Shown here piece after piece: positions 24,324 through 36,015 of a stretch of 64,000 bases of DNA. Positions within the stretch are counted from its first letter, which is position 1; every line of letters starts with the position of its first letter. Where the stretch lies: NCBI RefSeq assembly GCF_029784165.1, contig NC_073696.1, positions 115,994,991-116,058,990 of the forward strand, read 5' to 3'. The translations under genes and the position numbers were made by a program. The DNA comes from Wyeomyia smithii. Its lineage: Eukaryota; Arthropoda; Insecta; Diptera; Culicidae. The notes below the pieces were generated by a model. It did no database searches and was not told the DNA's origin. It saw only the letters and a program-made list of their open reading frames with translations.

Positions 24324-24623
24324 ATGGATCAAAGCAATATTGGGTAAGAAAGGGTAAAATACGATGTATAACAGATGATAGCTGCCGCTTAAATGTTTAT
24401 TATTTGCAGATCTCACGTAACACGTCGAGGAAGTACAATAGCGGGTGTCGGTGTAAAGTCTCATCAAGCTGGATCGAACCGATTGGCTGCAACCATTACC
24501 GGATACGGAAGTTCCGTCCCCGCGAAGTGCGGTTATCAAGTCAGTTCATATGCCTGCTATACATCACCGTGTGCTCCAGTTGCTGTATGTTACAACTCTT
24601 GCTGCACAGGTTGCACGATGTAA
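24324..24623 (+). CDS. 77-residue Cys-rich micro-protein, two exons
   Basis: Exon 1 (24324-24343) encodes MDQSNIG. The donor is TTGG|GTAAGA, the intron is 66 bp (24344-24409), the acceptor is TTATTTGCAG, and exon 2 is 24410-24623 ending in TAA. The junction is phase 2, like those of the gene 285 bp upstream on the same strand. The product is Gly/Ser-rich at its N-terminus and has seven Cys in its last 32 residues (AKCGYQVSSYACYTSPC, VCYNSCCTGCTM). No signal peptide is visible, so a cytoplasmic role is as likely as secretion. A 5' UTR acceptor (TTTGTACACAG) may lie just before the ATG and an ATTAAA follows at 24659. No family was recognised. Reading one frame alone hides it, because the first exon is only 20 bp. 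Confidence 0.55.
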
Positions 24624-24624
24624 T

Positions 24625-25195
24625 TTTTTTTTTCTCATAGTTTGTTGTTTTGAAATTTTATTAAAAAAAACTGAAAAAAGAACCGTTTAATGTGAGTCCC
24701 TTTTTTTTAAGGTGACGCGGAAATCTTCTTACAAACACCTGAGGAGATAACTTGGGACGTGGGGTTGAATTTAACCAAATCCACTGAAACCAATCCATTT
24801 TCTAGCCCTTATCTTCCCGGAACAACGTCGTAACCGACCGTATTACGTATTACGTCGGAAAGTGGCTTTTGTGCTTCATTCATTCTCTTTACTCTCATTT
24901 AGTTATGTTGGTTGTACATTCGGCTGAGCAGTCACAAAAGAAAGTAGAACGGTTCTATCCGCCATCGCAATAGGTCCACAGCAAATAGATTTAATGTACC
25001 CAAAGTAGCCCTAATCAGTAGCCCTAACGATCAGCTTGAAAAAGCATCTAGACAAGGAACGAACAAGGAATATTTTCCCCTGAAGATGATCAGTGACGAA
25101 ACGTCGGACAGTATAAAATAAGTCGTTCTACCTTCTTTTGTGTTTGCTCCGACCAACACACAACATTTCAACAGTCGAAAACTCACCAACAATTA
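24625..25195. other. Intergenic, no gene seen
   Basis: It contains CCTGAAGATG...GAAACGTCGGAC at about 25077-25108, a motif often found near ends of retroelements and echoed at 57982-58010. Nothing else was recognised. Confidence 0.3.
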
Positions 25196-25520
25196 TGGCT
25201 TATTTATTTATTTATTTGTTCTGGACAATATAGGCTGTAGGCTCGTTGTCCACATTTAATATCAAAAGACAATGAATAAAAATCAAAAATACATTTTTTA
25301 ATAATCACGAAGTTGTCGTCTTAAAAATAAACATATACTATTTTTCAATATTACTGGCTACATATCGGTGTTAAAAACTTGCTGGAGTTCATTAAAAGAT
25401 CTTTTAAAACGGCATTTAGGTTCATGTTGTGAATAATTTCAAGCTCGTTGCGGAGGGTTGAAAACTCTTGGTTTTCTTAGCGTAACCAGAATGTTATTAA
25501 GATGTATTCGATGTTCGACT
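25196..25520 (-). mobile_element. LINE 3' end with (AAAT)n tail
   Basis: On the minus strand a short coding tail (about 25500-25390) runs into an AT-rich UTR and ends in repeated ATAAATAAATAA (25200-25219). The UTR holds GGACAACGAGCC...TATATTGTCC, a small stem-loop. The pattern is that of a 5'-truncated LINE. Confidence 0.45.
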
Positions 25521-25658
25521 GTCGGTCCGTTCTGCTAATACTTTGGTGAAAAATACTATGTCGGCAATCCCACGTCGGTAATGTAATGTATCAATGTTAA
25601 CTAATGCGCACAACAACGTACGGCAAAACGTACAAACCTATACCTCATAGCTACCCAC

Positions 25659-28600
25659 TAGGGCGCCAATCATCGTATGAGCATGCATGAGCATGAGCAT
25701 GAGCATGATTGACCGCCCGCGGTTGCTACTCCGTTATTGCCAGATTAGCTGTAATTACACAAAGAACCAACAGATGATGTCTGGGACCAACATGCATCCT
25801 CAATGTGTAAAAACAGGTGACCTAAATCTTTATATTAGGCAATATCAGCGCCGGCCGCATCCGAATGCAGGTCAAATAAGGAGTTTTTATAGGAATATGT
25901 TGACGTGATACTCGCTTTATTGGAAGCCGAGAACACCTCTGCACTTCCACGAGAAATCACTGGGATGTTGGATAAAGGGGAAGGTATACAGCAGGGTTCG
26001 TTTTGGTAAACGATGCGCTAATGCGCTAATGTCGGGTTCTTCAGAACAAGTGCCGCGTCTACAAGTTTATTACATCCGCCACGATATTCATAATGTGATT
26101 CGAACTTATTTAGTTTGACAATGTAACACCGCAACAATAAAACGTACGCGAGGATACAGGATTTTTGACTAAACCGAGACAACTTGAAATTACCGTATAT
26201 CTCCTCGTAAGGTGATGCTCTTTATACCTAAAACTATTGCGCGTTGTTGATCCATCTGTAGATAATACGACCTCATGGAAGGTACCGACGCGGGGGTTGA
26301 AATGATATTTATCGACTGAACGAAATCGACTTCGATTTCCGATGTAATAATTTAGATGCAACGCGCGAGCAGTCTCCGACTTAACGTTGATGAAGATGAG
26401 AAAGATATGATGAAATATCTGGGTTCACTTCGCGAAATCACCACACGCCGGAAGTCCATATATCAGCAAAACTCGCCCGGGCTGAATACGCGTTTACACC
26501 GAAGCGTTACGAACAACCGCTTTAATCCCCCCGGCCGACACATACGCGCAGGAACTCGGCGTTTACGTCGATTATCTCTTAACAATGTACGCCTAATACG
26601 CCTTATAAATATGAAAATTGGCAATGTTTCATGCATCCAAAGCTTCAACAATTTAATAAAAGCAAATAAACATATAAGCCTGAATATATTTTTAAATTTA
26701 TTGACAAAGTGCCGAACTAGTCATAAATATAACAAATTATGTAAAACAACTGGTCAAAAGCTAAAACAATCAAAAAATCAAAGCATATGATTCCTGAGAA
26801 ACACATACTCCAAACTCCACAAACCACACTAACACTTTGTGGACAAAAATAAAACTTGTTACTGAAACCCTGCGGAAAAAAATACCACGCACACAATTTC
26901 AACGATGAAATCAAAATCTCTCTGTATCTGTTTTCTCACATAAAGTAAAACTAGAAACAAGCATCAAAATATCACTTTACAATACAGACAAGACAAAACG
27001 TATACTTAGCTTTCATCTCTTCATTTTCCAGTTGTTTTCATCGTTTTTGGACTTTTCTTTAAATGGAAGTACAGTGGCAACATGCTTGTATGCCTTCACA
27101 CACTCGTTTAATCCATACAACATTTCATTCGTTGAAAAGAGATAGCACATAAACACTGTAAACGGCGATGCATGGTTTTGATCTTATTGGCAAATTTTCA
27201 CTTCAAGTTTAATTAGATACAAGCTAAATATAATTTGCACTATGCCAATGAATAAATCCCTAATGAGCATTCAATCACTATAAAACTATGTGGAGCAGCT
27301 GCTCGAAAAACACTCTCCTTATTGTATGTAATAACACCACACACTCCACACTTTCAAACCGTCGCCAAGACAGCGATAGAAAAAAAACAAGAAAAAATAA
27401 ACACTTTGGTGAATCTAAAAAGCAACGCAATAACATTCAATTTTCACAATTAAATTCACTTTTTTGTGGAACTTCACACTTTTCGCACTCAGCACATTTC
27501 AATAGAACACCTGTATATATGTTTAACAATTCTTTAGGTGTAAAATAACCGAAAATCACCAAACAATGTGATGATTTCAAAGCAGGAACCAGCTGGCCAA
27601 TCTTGATCACGGCCTCGCACAACCATCCGCGAACTTTTCCAAGGAAAAACAATTTTAAATTTAGAAAATAAACTCACTCCGCGATAACATCTATAACGAA
27701 CATGCACAACTCCACTAGGGCGCCAATCATCGTATGGAAAAAAAGTGACCAGAAAATTTCAAAAAAAACCTATACAAAATGTTCACCTGCTCGAAAAAAC
27801 ACCCTGTGCAAAATTTCAGCTCAATCGGACTTAAAATGGGGTGGCGCAAAGCGATTGAAGTTTGGCTTTTTTGAAAACCGAAAAATCACCCAAGGGGGGG
27901 GTACGTGAAATTTCGGTTTTCGAAATTTTTTTTTTGATGCCAAACGACTTAAAAACGCATGAAACGTCGAGAATCGGTGTCATCTGAAAAAAATTTTTTT
28001 CGCGAAAATTTACTCTCTGGGACCTAGTCGTTCTTTTAATTGTGGTAGGCGGAGTTCAAAATGTTTAGAATTTATCTTTTGAAATTGGTCACTAGTTTCT
28101 CGAAATAGCTTGTATAATGATATACACTATAACTAGCATCGAATAATACATTATGTTTCATTAGGGTGGTTCATTTTTTCGACAAAAGGTGGTTCATAAT
28201 ATTGTGTAAAAATGAGTATAAAACGGAAAAAATCACTTTTCACTGAATACCAATAGAAAAAATCCTGAAAATATAATATTTGTTATATCATTGTCGTTAG
28301 GGTGGCAATGTTGAATTGGAAAAATTATAAGTAAAATTACAAAACTACTCTGTGCAAAAAAAAATTATCTTAATCAAAATTAAGATTGTGTCTCGTGGAA
28401 AATGTTGAATGCCTTCATGTCATTTGCAAAATCACACACGGGTGGTACATGGAATTTTAATATTTGAAAAATGTTTTCGATTCCAAGTGTCTTAAAATTT
28501 TAAATGAAACGGTGGAAACTGATGGAATATGTTACTTTGTTTGGAAAATCTACTCTCTAAGACACTTGCACTCGTCTTTCGAATGTTGTACCAGACAATT

Positions 28601-30076
28601 TATTCGTTTTATTTACCACAATAATGTCCTTCGCCAACACTTGATTGAACACACAGTGCTCTGGCTTATATAATCGGACAAAAGACTGTATCGATGTTAT
28701 ACAGTGATAATGAGAGTATAGGGATCTCTATCAGATAGGCAACACAATTGACTCATTCTTTCTGGGTTTGCGTCGTTTTGACAGTTCGACCATACATTTT
28801 CTGTCAAGTTTACATCATCAGAACGTAAACGTGCCGGTGTGCGGTGTGACATCTTCGGCAAAGTTGTAGATAATAGTTTTGTTTTTCAAAAAAATATACA
28901 CTCTGAAAACAAATTACTAATTTTAAAAAAATAAAAGAAAGTTATAAATTAATTATCGAAAACAGCCCATTTAAAACAACTGATTTTTTTTTTGTAAAAA
29001 CTACGAAAGTTTTCCTGAACAATGGAACCGGCCATGGAGAAATCAGAAAAAAAAGTTATATTTTTTATTTTTTTTTTCATAGGGTACATTTTTTTGGAGG
29101 AACGAAGTTATTATTTACAACTTTGCCAGATACACTATGCCAATCAAATAAACCGTTTTGACTGTAGAAATATTCTTGATTCCTCATAGAGTGCTCTGTT
29201 GGAATATGAAAATATGTCTACAGTCGAACGGCATAGTGTCTTCGGCAAAGTTGTAGATAATATTTTGTCCTTCCAAAAAAAATTGCCTTTTAAAAAAATA
29301 ATTGAAAATAAATTTTTTTTTTCAAAAAATGATAACTCATTTTTCTTGATTTCTATATGATCGGACTGGTTTCATTGTTTTGTTAATCTTTCGTAGGTTT
29401 TATTAAAAAAATCAAGTTTTTAAAAATAGACCCCTTTTGAATAATTAATTTTTAATCTTTCTTCTAACTTTTGAACGAATCATTTTTTGAGTGTAATTTT
29501 TTTGGTAAGACCGAATTATTATCTACAGCTTTGTCGAAGACGTCACAATAATCAAACGAACAGGAGTGCTTTTTTCATTTTATACTCATTTTTCACAATA
29601 TTATGAACCACCCTATGCCGAATTAATGAACCACCCTAATGAAACATAATGTATTCGATGCTAGTTATAGTGTATATCATTATACAAGCTATTTCGAGAG
29701 ACTAGTAATCAATTTCAAAAGATAAATTCTAAACATTTTGAACTCCGCCTTCCACAATTGAAAAAACGACTAAGTCCCAGAGAGTAAATTTTTGCAAAAA
29801 AAAAAAATTCAGATGACACCGATTCTCGACGTTTCATGCGTTCTTAAGTCATTTGGCATCAAAAATAAAAAATTCGAAAACCGAAATTTCACGTATCCCC
29901 CCCCCCCTTGGGTGATTTTTCGGTTTTCAAAAAAGCCAAACTTCAATCGCTTTGCGCCACCCTATTTTAAGTCCGATTGAGCTGAAATTTTGCACAGGGT
30001 GTTTTTTCGAGCAGGTGAACATTTTGTGTAGGGTATTTTTTTTTAATTCGAGATGACCATTTTGCCTGGCACCCTA
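25659..30076. mobile_element. hAT-like foldback transposon with nested insertion
   Basis: The ends read TAGGGCGCCA and, inverted, TAGGGTGCCA. They are flanked by the 8-bp direct repeat CTACCCAC (25651-25658 and 30077-30084). TAGGG fits the hAT end consensus YARNG, and 8 bp is the hAT duplication size. Inverted-repeat arms of about 520 bp lie at about 27716-28235 and 29560-30076; landmarks include ATGTTCACCTGCTCGAAAAA and CACCCAAGGGGGGG. The centre (28236-29560) is AT-rich and non-coding, with several CTTCGGCAAAGTTGTAGAT motifs. There is no transposase. The left arm is split by the insert at 25680-27711. Confidence 0.75.
25680..27711. mobile_element. 2.0-kb insertion in the foldback arm with a 25-bp duplication
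   Basis: The segment lies between two identical copies of a 25-bp sequence (25655-25679 and 27712-27736, starting CCACTAGGGCGCC). This shows insertion into the left terminus of the hAT-like element. The left edge is a short GAGCAT array (25680-25708). A 144-codon plus ORF (26356-26790) and a 71-codon minus ORF (27652-27437) match no family I know. The long duplication suggests a target-primed retroelement lying on the minus strand with a CATGCT tail, but no RT is visible. Confidence 0.5.
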
Positions 30077-30084
30077 CTACCCAC

Positions 30085-31817
30085 CTGGAGACTGGCAGTT
30101 AGTTACCACTGGTGTGTTACCGGTTGACCCGCCAAACAAGATATAGCTCCAAGACTATCTGAAAGAAGGGTGCACAACCGCACCTCAGATATCCAGGTCT
30201 TCGCACATCTTCCAAACTAAGTGGCCCGGAGTAGAGCTGGGCCCGCTCACTACCATCATGTCGATTCTCGCACGCATAATACAAGGGCATACGAAGACGA
30301 CATGCTTAGCGGTCTCCTCCACAACTAAGCATTTGAGACACATGGAGGTCCTCACTAGCCCTAACCTGTGTAGATACTGCCTGAAGAAGGCCCTGGAAAT
30401 TCACCCCTCCATGCCTACTCTAGACCCATTCGGATATATCCGGGATATGATCTGATAATCGAAAACCACCTTCTACCACCTCGTATGCCTCTTGTGTCAC
30501 GTTGATCGAAGCACTCTATATCCTCCTTAATGGCGATACTGATAGACATCATGCCGAACAAGATGGAGATTTCGTCGTACGATACACACTCGCAACCCTC
30601 AGGCCTGTAGTTTTCAGTATACCACGATAAGTATTAGTACTTAGCACTTCGGACCCCTCTGGCCCACCATACCTAAGTATGAATGAAACCACGTTGACAA
30701 TTTCCTGGAGTGCATCCAGTCCTCGACCTCGCGATCTCTCCGATCGACTTGCCATAGACCTCCGGCGTTATGCCGTCCGCAAAACCGACGATCACAAGGA
30801 AATTTTAGCTTCAACACTCCGTCGTACAAGACATTACACAATATCAGGCCCAGGATAGAACCTTGCAGTACTCCTGCGGTGATTGGGACGCATTTCTGAC
30901 GCATTTCATGTTGTAAACTAGTACCCGATTCCGGAAGTAGTTTTCCAAGATCTTGTACAACGACCCCGGGTCATGGATGCTCCTAAGCGCGAACGCTATG
31001 GAGTCCCAGCTGACGCTATTGAAAGCATTCTTAACATCAAGCGTGACGATTCTTCTTTTGCGTTAAAGTGTTACTTCCGCATGTCTTGGTGAAGGAACGG
31101 ATAGAATCCAGCGTGGACCTACCGTTATGGAAGCCAAATTACTTGCCGTTCACATCCTCTGTGTACTACACCAGTCTGTTTAGGATAATCCTCTCAAGCA
31201 CCTTGCCGCCAGTGTCCAGTCGTGCTGGGACTATCCGGATTTAAAAATCCGGATATCCGACCTCGAATATCCGATAAACATCCAAAATCCGGATCAATCG
31301 GATATCCGGATATTATTCGACAGGATATCCGGATTTTCGAATAGTCGGATATCCAGACATCCGGATTTTGTGTCTGAACATAGTTTAATGAGAATTATGT
31401 GAATAACTATTTACGAAGGGATGAGAGATTGCGAAAGAAGTCATTTTCCGCGTTATGTTTTATTTGAACGGCCTTCAACAGACAGAAAAAGTTTGCGGAT
31501 ATCCGGATCGTAAATATCCGGATATCCGACTATTCGATTATCCGTATCCGGATATCCGGTCATTCGAAAAGTGTTCGTTCACTCATCCGTGATCCGAGCT
31601 TCGGATAACCGGATCACAAATATATTCGGTTGAAAGTCCCAGCACTAGTGTCCAGCAGGCAGGTGGGTCTGTATGCCAATGAGTCCCTTAGCGGTTTCCC
31701 AGCCTTCGGCAATAGAACCAGTTTCTGTAGCTTCCACCGCTCCAGGAATAGACAGTCATTCAGGCATTACTGCATGACTACCCGGACAGCCCGAAGGACA
31801 CTTCAACGGCCGTCTTG
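30085..31817 (-). mobile_element. R1-clade LINE relic, RT to C-terminal zinc knuckle
   Basis: Read on the minus strand: a fragment with KPLRDSLAYRPTCLLDTGGK then VLERIILNRL (31700-31170, split by a MITE), a KNAFNSVSWDSIAF-like stretch (about 31030-30990), ITAGVLQGSILGLILCNVLYDG (30885-30820), and a C-terminal zinc knuckle CLKCLVVEETAKHVVFVC (about 30345-30290). The catalytic FADD box reads as frameshifted CGRHNAG. It is a better kept relative of the copy at 5074-6190. Confidence 0.75.
31220..31647. mobile_element. hAT-type MITE made of GGATATCCGGAT word repeats
   Basis: The element is 428 bp. Its ends are TCGTGCTGGGACT and, inverted, TAGTGCTGGGACT, flanked by an exact 8-bp duplication GTGTCCAG (31212-31219 and 31648-31655). 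Removing it rejoins the R1 reverse transcriptase around DTGGK. The interior is packed with variants of the palindromic word CCGGATATCCGG on both strands at each end (31233-31365 and 31495-31620), around a centre of ordinary sequence. No coding capacity. Confidence 0.8.
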
Positions 31818-34800
31818 ATGTTATGTTATGTTATGTTATATTTAAAAATTCCATCTGACAATTTTTGTCTTAATGAATAATATTAACAACTAGAGACGAT
31901 TAACAATAAATAATTAGCGAATCCGCAGGCGACGTAAAAAAGTTTTGATGGGTTCGTTGAAGTCGAACAGTTCTGCAACCTCGTTGAACCTCGTAGACAT
32001 AAACCTAATCGCATCATACTGGCCGTACCGACTATACCTTGCCTCCAAGTTTAAAAGCTGACGTCTTCGCAGATTCCTTTCTGGAGCGTAGAGATTCAAT
32101 TCTGCGAGAATAGCAGGCGAATCAATTTCGTTTTTCAGGACCTTCGCAACAAAGATAATTTGTGCGTTAGATCTTCTTCTCTCTAACGTCTCAATCCCCA
32201 ATAACATGCAGCGGTGCTCATAGGGCGGCAACCTCGTAGCGTCATGCCAAGGAAGATGCCTCAGTGCCATACGCACGAATTTTTTCTGAGCAGCTTCAAT
32301 GCGATCAATCCAGACCTTGTTGAACGGACACCAAGCGACAATCGCTGATTCGAGCATCGATCTTACCAGGGCGCAGTACAAAGCTTTCATGCACAGTGGA
32401 TCGCGGAATCCATCGGCAATTCTAAAAATAAATCCTAGTTGCTTGTTGGCTCTTGAAATGACATCTTCGTAGTGTGCCCGGAATGTAAGTTGACTATCCA
32501 AAATTACGCCAAGATCTTTACCTTGGCTTACCCGCTGAAGAGCTTGCCCAGACAAGCTGTATGGAAAGCTAATTGATTGAAGCTTTCTGCTGAAGGTAAT
32601 CACATGACATTTTTCTACACACAGGGTAAGAAGATTACGGTTGCTCCAATCACTGAAAGCATCAAGCAACTTTTGTAGTTCCAAACAGTCTCCAAGACAG
32701 GCTATAATCCGAAAGATTTTTACATCGTCTGCGAAAAGGAGTCGTGTACCTCGCGGTAAAATTGTAGCAACGTCGTTAATAAACAGTGAGAATTAAAGTG
32801 GAGCCAGGTTGCTCCCTTGCGGCACTCCAGAAGACGTTGTAAATGGCTGTAAATGAATGTGACGACCCAAGACTGACACATACAACTCTGCCGGTCAGGT
32901 ACGAACGAAACCATTTCACGAGCATAGCGGAGACCCCCAGGGTATCCAGCTTTCGGAGAAAGATGTCATGCTTAACACAATAGAACGCAGCCTTGAAGTC
33001 CATGTACACAGCTTCCACTTGCAATCCCGCGTCCATTGAGCGAGAACACAATGAAGAAAACTGCGACAGATTGGTTGTGACGAATCTCTTAATGTAAAAA
33101 CCATGTTGGTCACTAGAAATATAGTTTTTGCACGATGAAAACAGCTCTGTTCTGACGACTATTTCGAAAACTTTGGAACAAGCACATAATGATGTAATTT
33201 CTCGGTAATTATCCGTTTATTGTATATCGGTGTGAGCAATGAATTTTTCCAACTAGTAGGAAACAATTCTTGCTGCAGAGAAAGGTTAAACATCTTTACA
33301 AGAGGCGCCACCAGTTCGTTCGAGCAGTTTTTCAACAATGATGGCGGGATCCCGCCTGGCCCAGGACAAATGGAATGTTTCAGCTTTCAAATTGCACTCA
33401 AAACGTGCGCACAGTGTTTTATTTTGCCGTTTTCGTGCGATTAATTAAATAGCGTTTCAAATGTTTATTATACCCATGATGTATGTTCGGAGAAGTTTCA
33501 AGATATTAAAAAATACAACTTTAAATGTAGGAATATGAGTGATCAATTCACCTAAAAGTGAGATAGAAAATTTATTTTTTTAACAGATTGAGATAGACGC
33601 ATGGTGTCCTCGGCAAAATTTTAGATGATCTCAAAACAATAAACTTTGTCGAAGTCATCATGCGTCTATCTCTTATATGTTACGAGCAACATAAAGTTTT
33701 CTATGAAGAGGTCCTGAAAATCACAATTTTCTTTATAACTTTTTTCTCAGATTTTTCCGAATTTTCAAACCTTCTACAAAGTTATCAGTCATCCCAACCT
33801 CAACCATCTCAAAATTACGCAATTTTACGCACGTGGCAGTTTCATACGATGAAATAACTATCCTTAGACTTTCAATTAAAGGTACACACTTAGGTATGTA
33901 AGAGTATGTAAGCAGCCTTTTCGCCTGTTTTTCAAAGCTATTCGGTGCCGATTTTTGTATACAAAAATTTTAAAATATAGCAGTTTTGAGTTCCGAAAGT
34001 GGCCCCAAACGATCCTGAGCTAAACATGCATGCATGCTTTTATAAGGTTACAAAAAATGGAGAAAATGTTAGAAATAGATTAACTAAAAATTTCTTATGT
34101 TCAGTTATATATTCAGTATTGTAAGCATATATTGACTTTCCAAATCGCTACCCGTCAAATGAGCTGGCATTTGCGACGGGAATGAAGCTTCGGGAAGAGA
34201 AGCAAACGGATGCGGCTGAGCTGATTAATGAAGCTTCCCAAACAACTCCTTCTTGATTAACCAGAATTAGGGATTCCTGGAGTAGACACTCATGGTGGAA
34301 AGCGATTTGTCAGTCTAGCGGTACAACAATACCCAGTAAGGCGCAAAAAAAAACGAAATGCAAATATCTATCCCCCTTACTATAGATTGCTAATTGCTAG
34401 AAAGAGTTACTATCCAGCGGATGAATTTGCCCATATATCGGAAACAGAGAATAAAATCAAACTGCAACATTTACTTGACTTAACAGCCGAGCGTATCATC
34501 GAGGTGAACGAAGGGAAATTAATCAATCTCACGGATGCAGAGTTTCTGCTGGATCTGCCGTTCATCCGGGAATCCGGAGTATAACCAAACCTTCGAGAAT
34601 GATGATGGAACAAAAACCGAGGCGAGCATTTTCATGTCCTCACTTGTTCCAATTAGAGCTGCTTCGAAGCATCACGTTCTTTTCCAAAATCCACGTCCAT
34701 CATCTACATTAAAACATTTTCGAAAGACGCGAAATCTCTGCTCGCTCCTTTTGAAATCGGGGAAGAAGAATAAATTGAATTTGAAAAAAGCTACTATTTG

Positions 34801-36015
34801 CATCCACGCTTACAATACTGAATATATGACTGAATATAAGAAAAACTCAATTTTTAGTTGATCTATTTCTAACATTTTCTCCTTTCTTTGTGACCTCATC
34901 AAACATGCATGCATGTTTAGCTCAAGATCGGTCGGGGCCACTTACGGAACTCAAAACTGCTTTATTTTAAAATTTTTGTATACAAAAATCGGCACCGAAT
35001 AGTTTTGAAAAACAGGCGAAAAGGCTGCTTACATACTCTTACATACCAAAGTGTGTACCTTTAATTGAAAGTCTAAGGATAGTTATTTCATGTTATGAAA
35101 CTGCCACGTGCGTAAAATTGCGTAATTTTGAGATGGTTGAGGTGAAAGTATCCCAGAAAATATCGAAATATGTCAAATAACTTTTTTATTTTGGGAGATA
35201 AAAAATAACAATGTTCAGCATAAACATGCATATTGGGATGACTAATAACTTTGTACAAGGTTTGAAAATTCGGAAAAGTCTGAGAAAAAATTTATAAAGA
35301 AAATTGTGATTTTCAGGACCTCTTCATAGAAAACTTTATGTTGCTCGTAATATATAAGATATAGAAACATAATGTTTTCGGCAAAGTTTATTGTTTTGAG
35401 ATCATCTAAAATCTTGCCGAAGACACTATGCGTCTATCTCAATCTGATAAAAAAATAAATTTTCTATCTCACTTTTAGGTGGATTGTTCACTCATCTTCT
35501 TACATCTAAAGATGTATTTTTCAATATCTTGAAACTTCTCCGAACATACATCATGAGTATAATCAACATTTGAAACGCTATTTAATTTATCGCACGAAAA
35601 CGGCAAAATAAAACACTGTGGTGCGCTTCTGTCACTTGGAAAACTCCACAATTGAAACTCTCCTGCGTAGTGTCGCGTATTGCAGCGTTAATCTGGTCTG
35701 GCATAGCAACTGAAGACGAAAATGCGGCTTTTAAATGCTCAGCAAATAATTCGCATTTAGAAGAAGCTGTGATAGCAGACAAATCACCGAGGAACATGAA
35801 AGCTGGTAATCCATTTTCCTTTCGTTTAGAACGAACAAAAGACCAGATCTTTTTTAGATGTCGATGTAAGCTTCTTAGAGTTCGCTCAATGTAACGAGAG
35901 TACAGGAATTGATTATAAAATTTGTATGTGTTGCTTGCGAGCTTAAACCGTTGCTTTGCTAGAAACGTGCGATTTGTTTAATAGTTTCGTTGGGCAGCTC
36001 GTCTACGGCGCACAT
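31818..36015 (-). mobile_element. I/Jockey-type LINE interrupted by a foldback element
   Basis: The element runs on the minus strand from about 36015 to a (TAACA)n tail at 31819-31840. The pre-RT region lies at 36000-35626 (KKIWSFVRSKRKENGLPAF, FNCGVFQVTEA). After the insert, PGPGGIPPSLLKNCSNELV (about 33360) and LFPTSWKNSLLTPIY follow. Next are SSDQHGFY, VYMDFKAAFYCVKHDI, SGVPQGSNLAPL with an in-frame stop, and the catalytic LLFADDVKIF (about 32730). The C-terminal ORF (32684-31914) has RIEAAQKKFVRMALRHLPW and LPPYEHRCMLLGIETLERRR. ORF1 and the endonuclease are missing, and there are several stops and shifts. Confidence 0.75.
33410..35620. mobile_element. Foldback element with CACAGTG ends and 5-bp duplication (Transib-like)
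   Basis: The ends are CACAGTGTTTTATTTTGCC and its inverse. The inverted arms are long, about 33410-34140 and 34800-35620, with landmarks such as ACATGCATGCATG and GAGGTCCTGAAAATCACAATTTTC on both sides. Flanks are GTGCG (33405-33409 and 35621-35625). Removing the element plus one GTGCG rejoins the LINE frame (VTEA to HVLSAI). CACAGTG is the heptamer of V(D)J signals, and Transib elements have similar ends and 5-bp GC-rich duplications. The unique centre (34140-34800) holds coding-like pieces in different frames: FATGMKLREEKQTDAAELIN, SYYPADEFAHISETENKIK and NQTFENDDGTKTEASIF. No transposase motif could be assigned to them. Confidence 0.65.

Noticed and set aside
25070..25110. Hammerhead-like core CTGAAGATGATC...GACGAAACGTC
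   Set aside because: The conserved core words are present but the intervening bases do not form a convincing stem II and no stem III partner was found.
26356..26790. 144-codon ORF in the 2-kb insertion
   Set aside because: It has no recognisable domain and the C-terminal half is Asn/Lys-rich, as expected of AT-rich DNA. It is kept only as a remark in the insertion entry.
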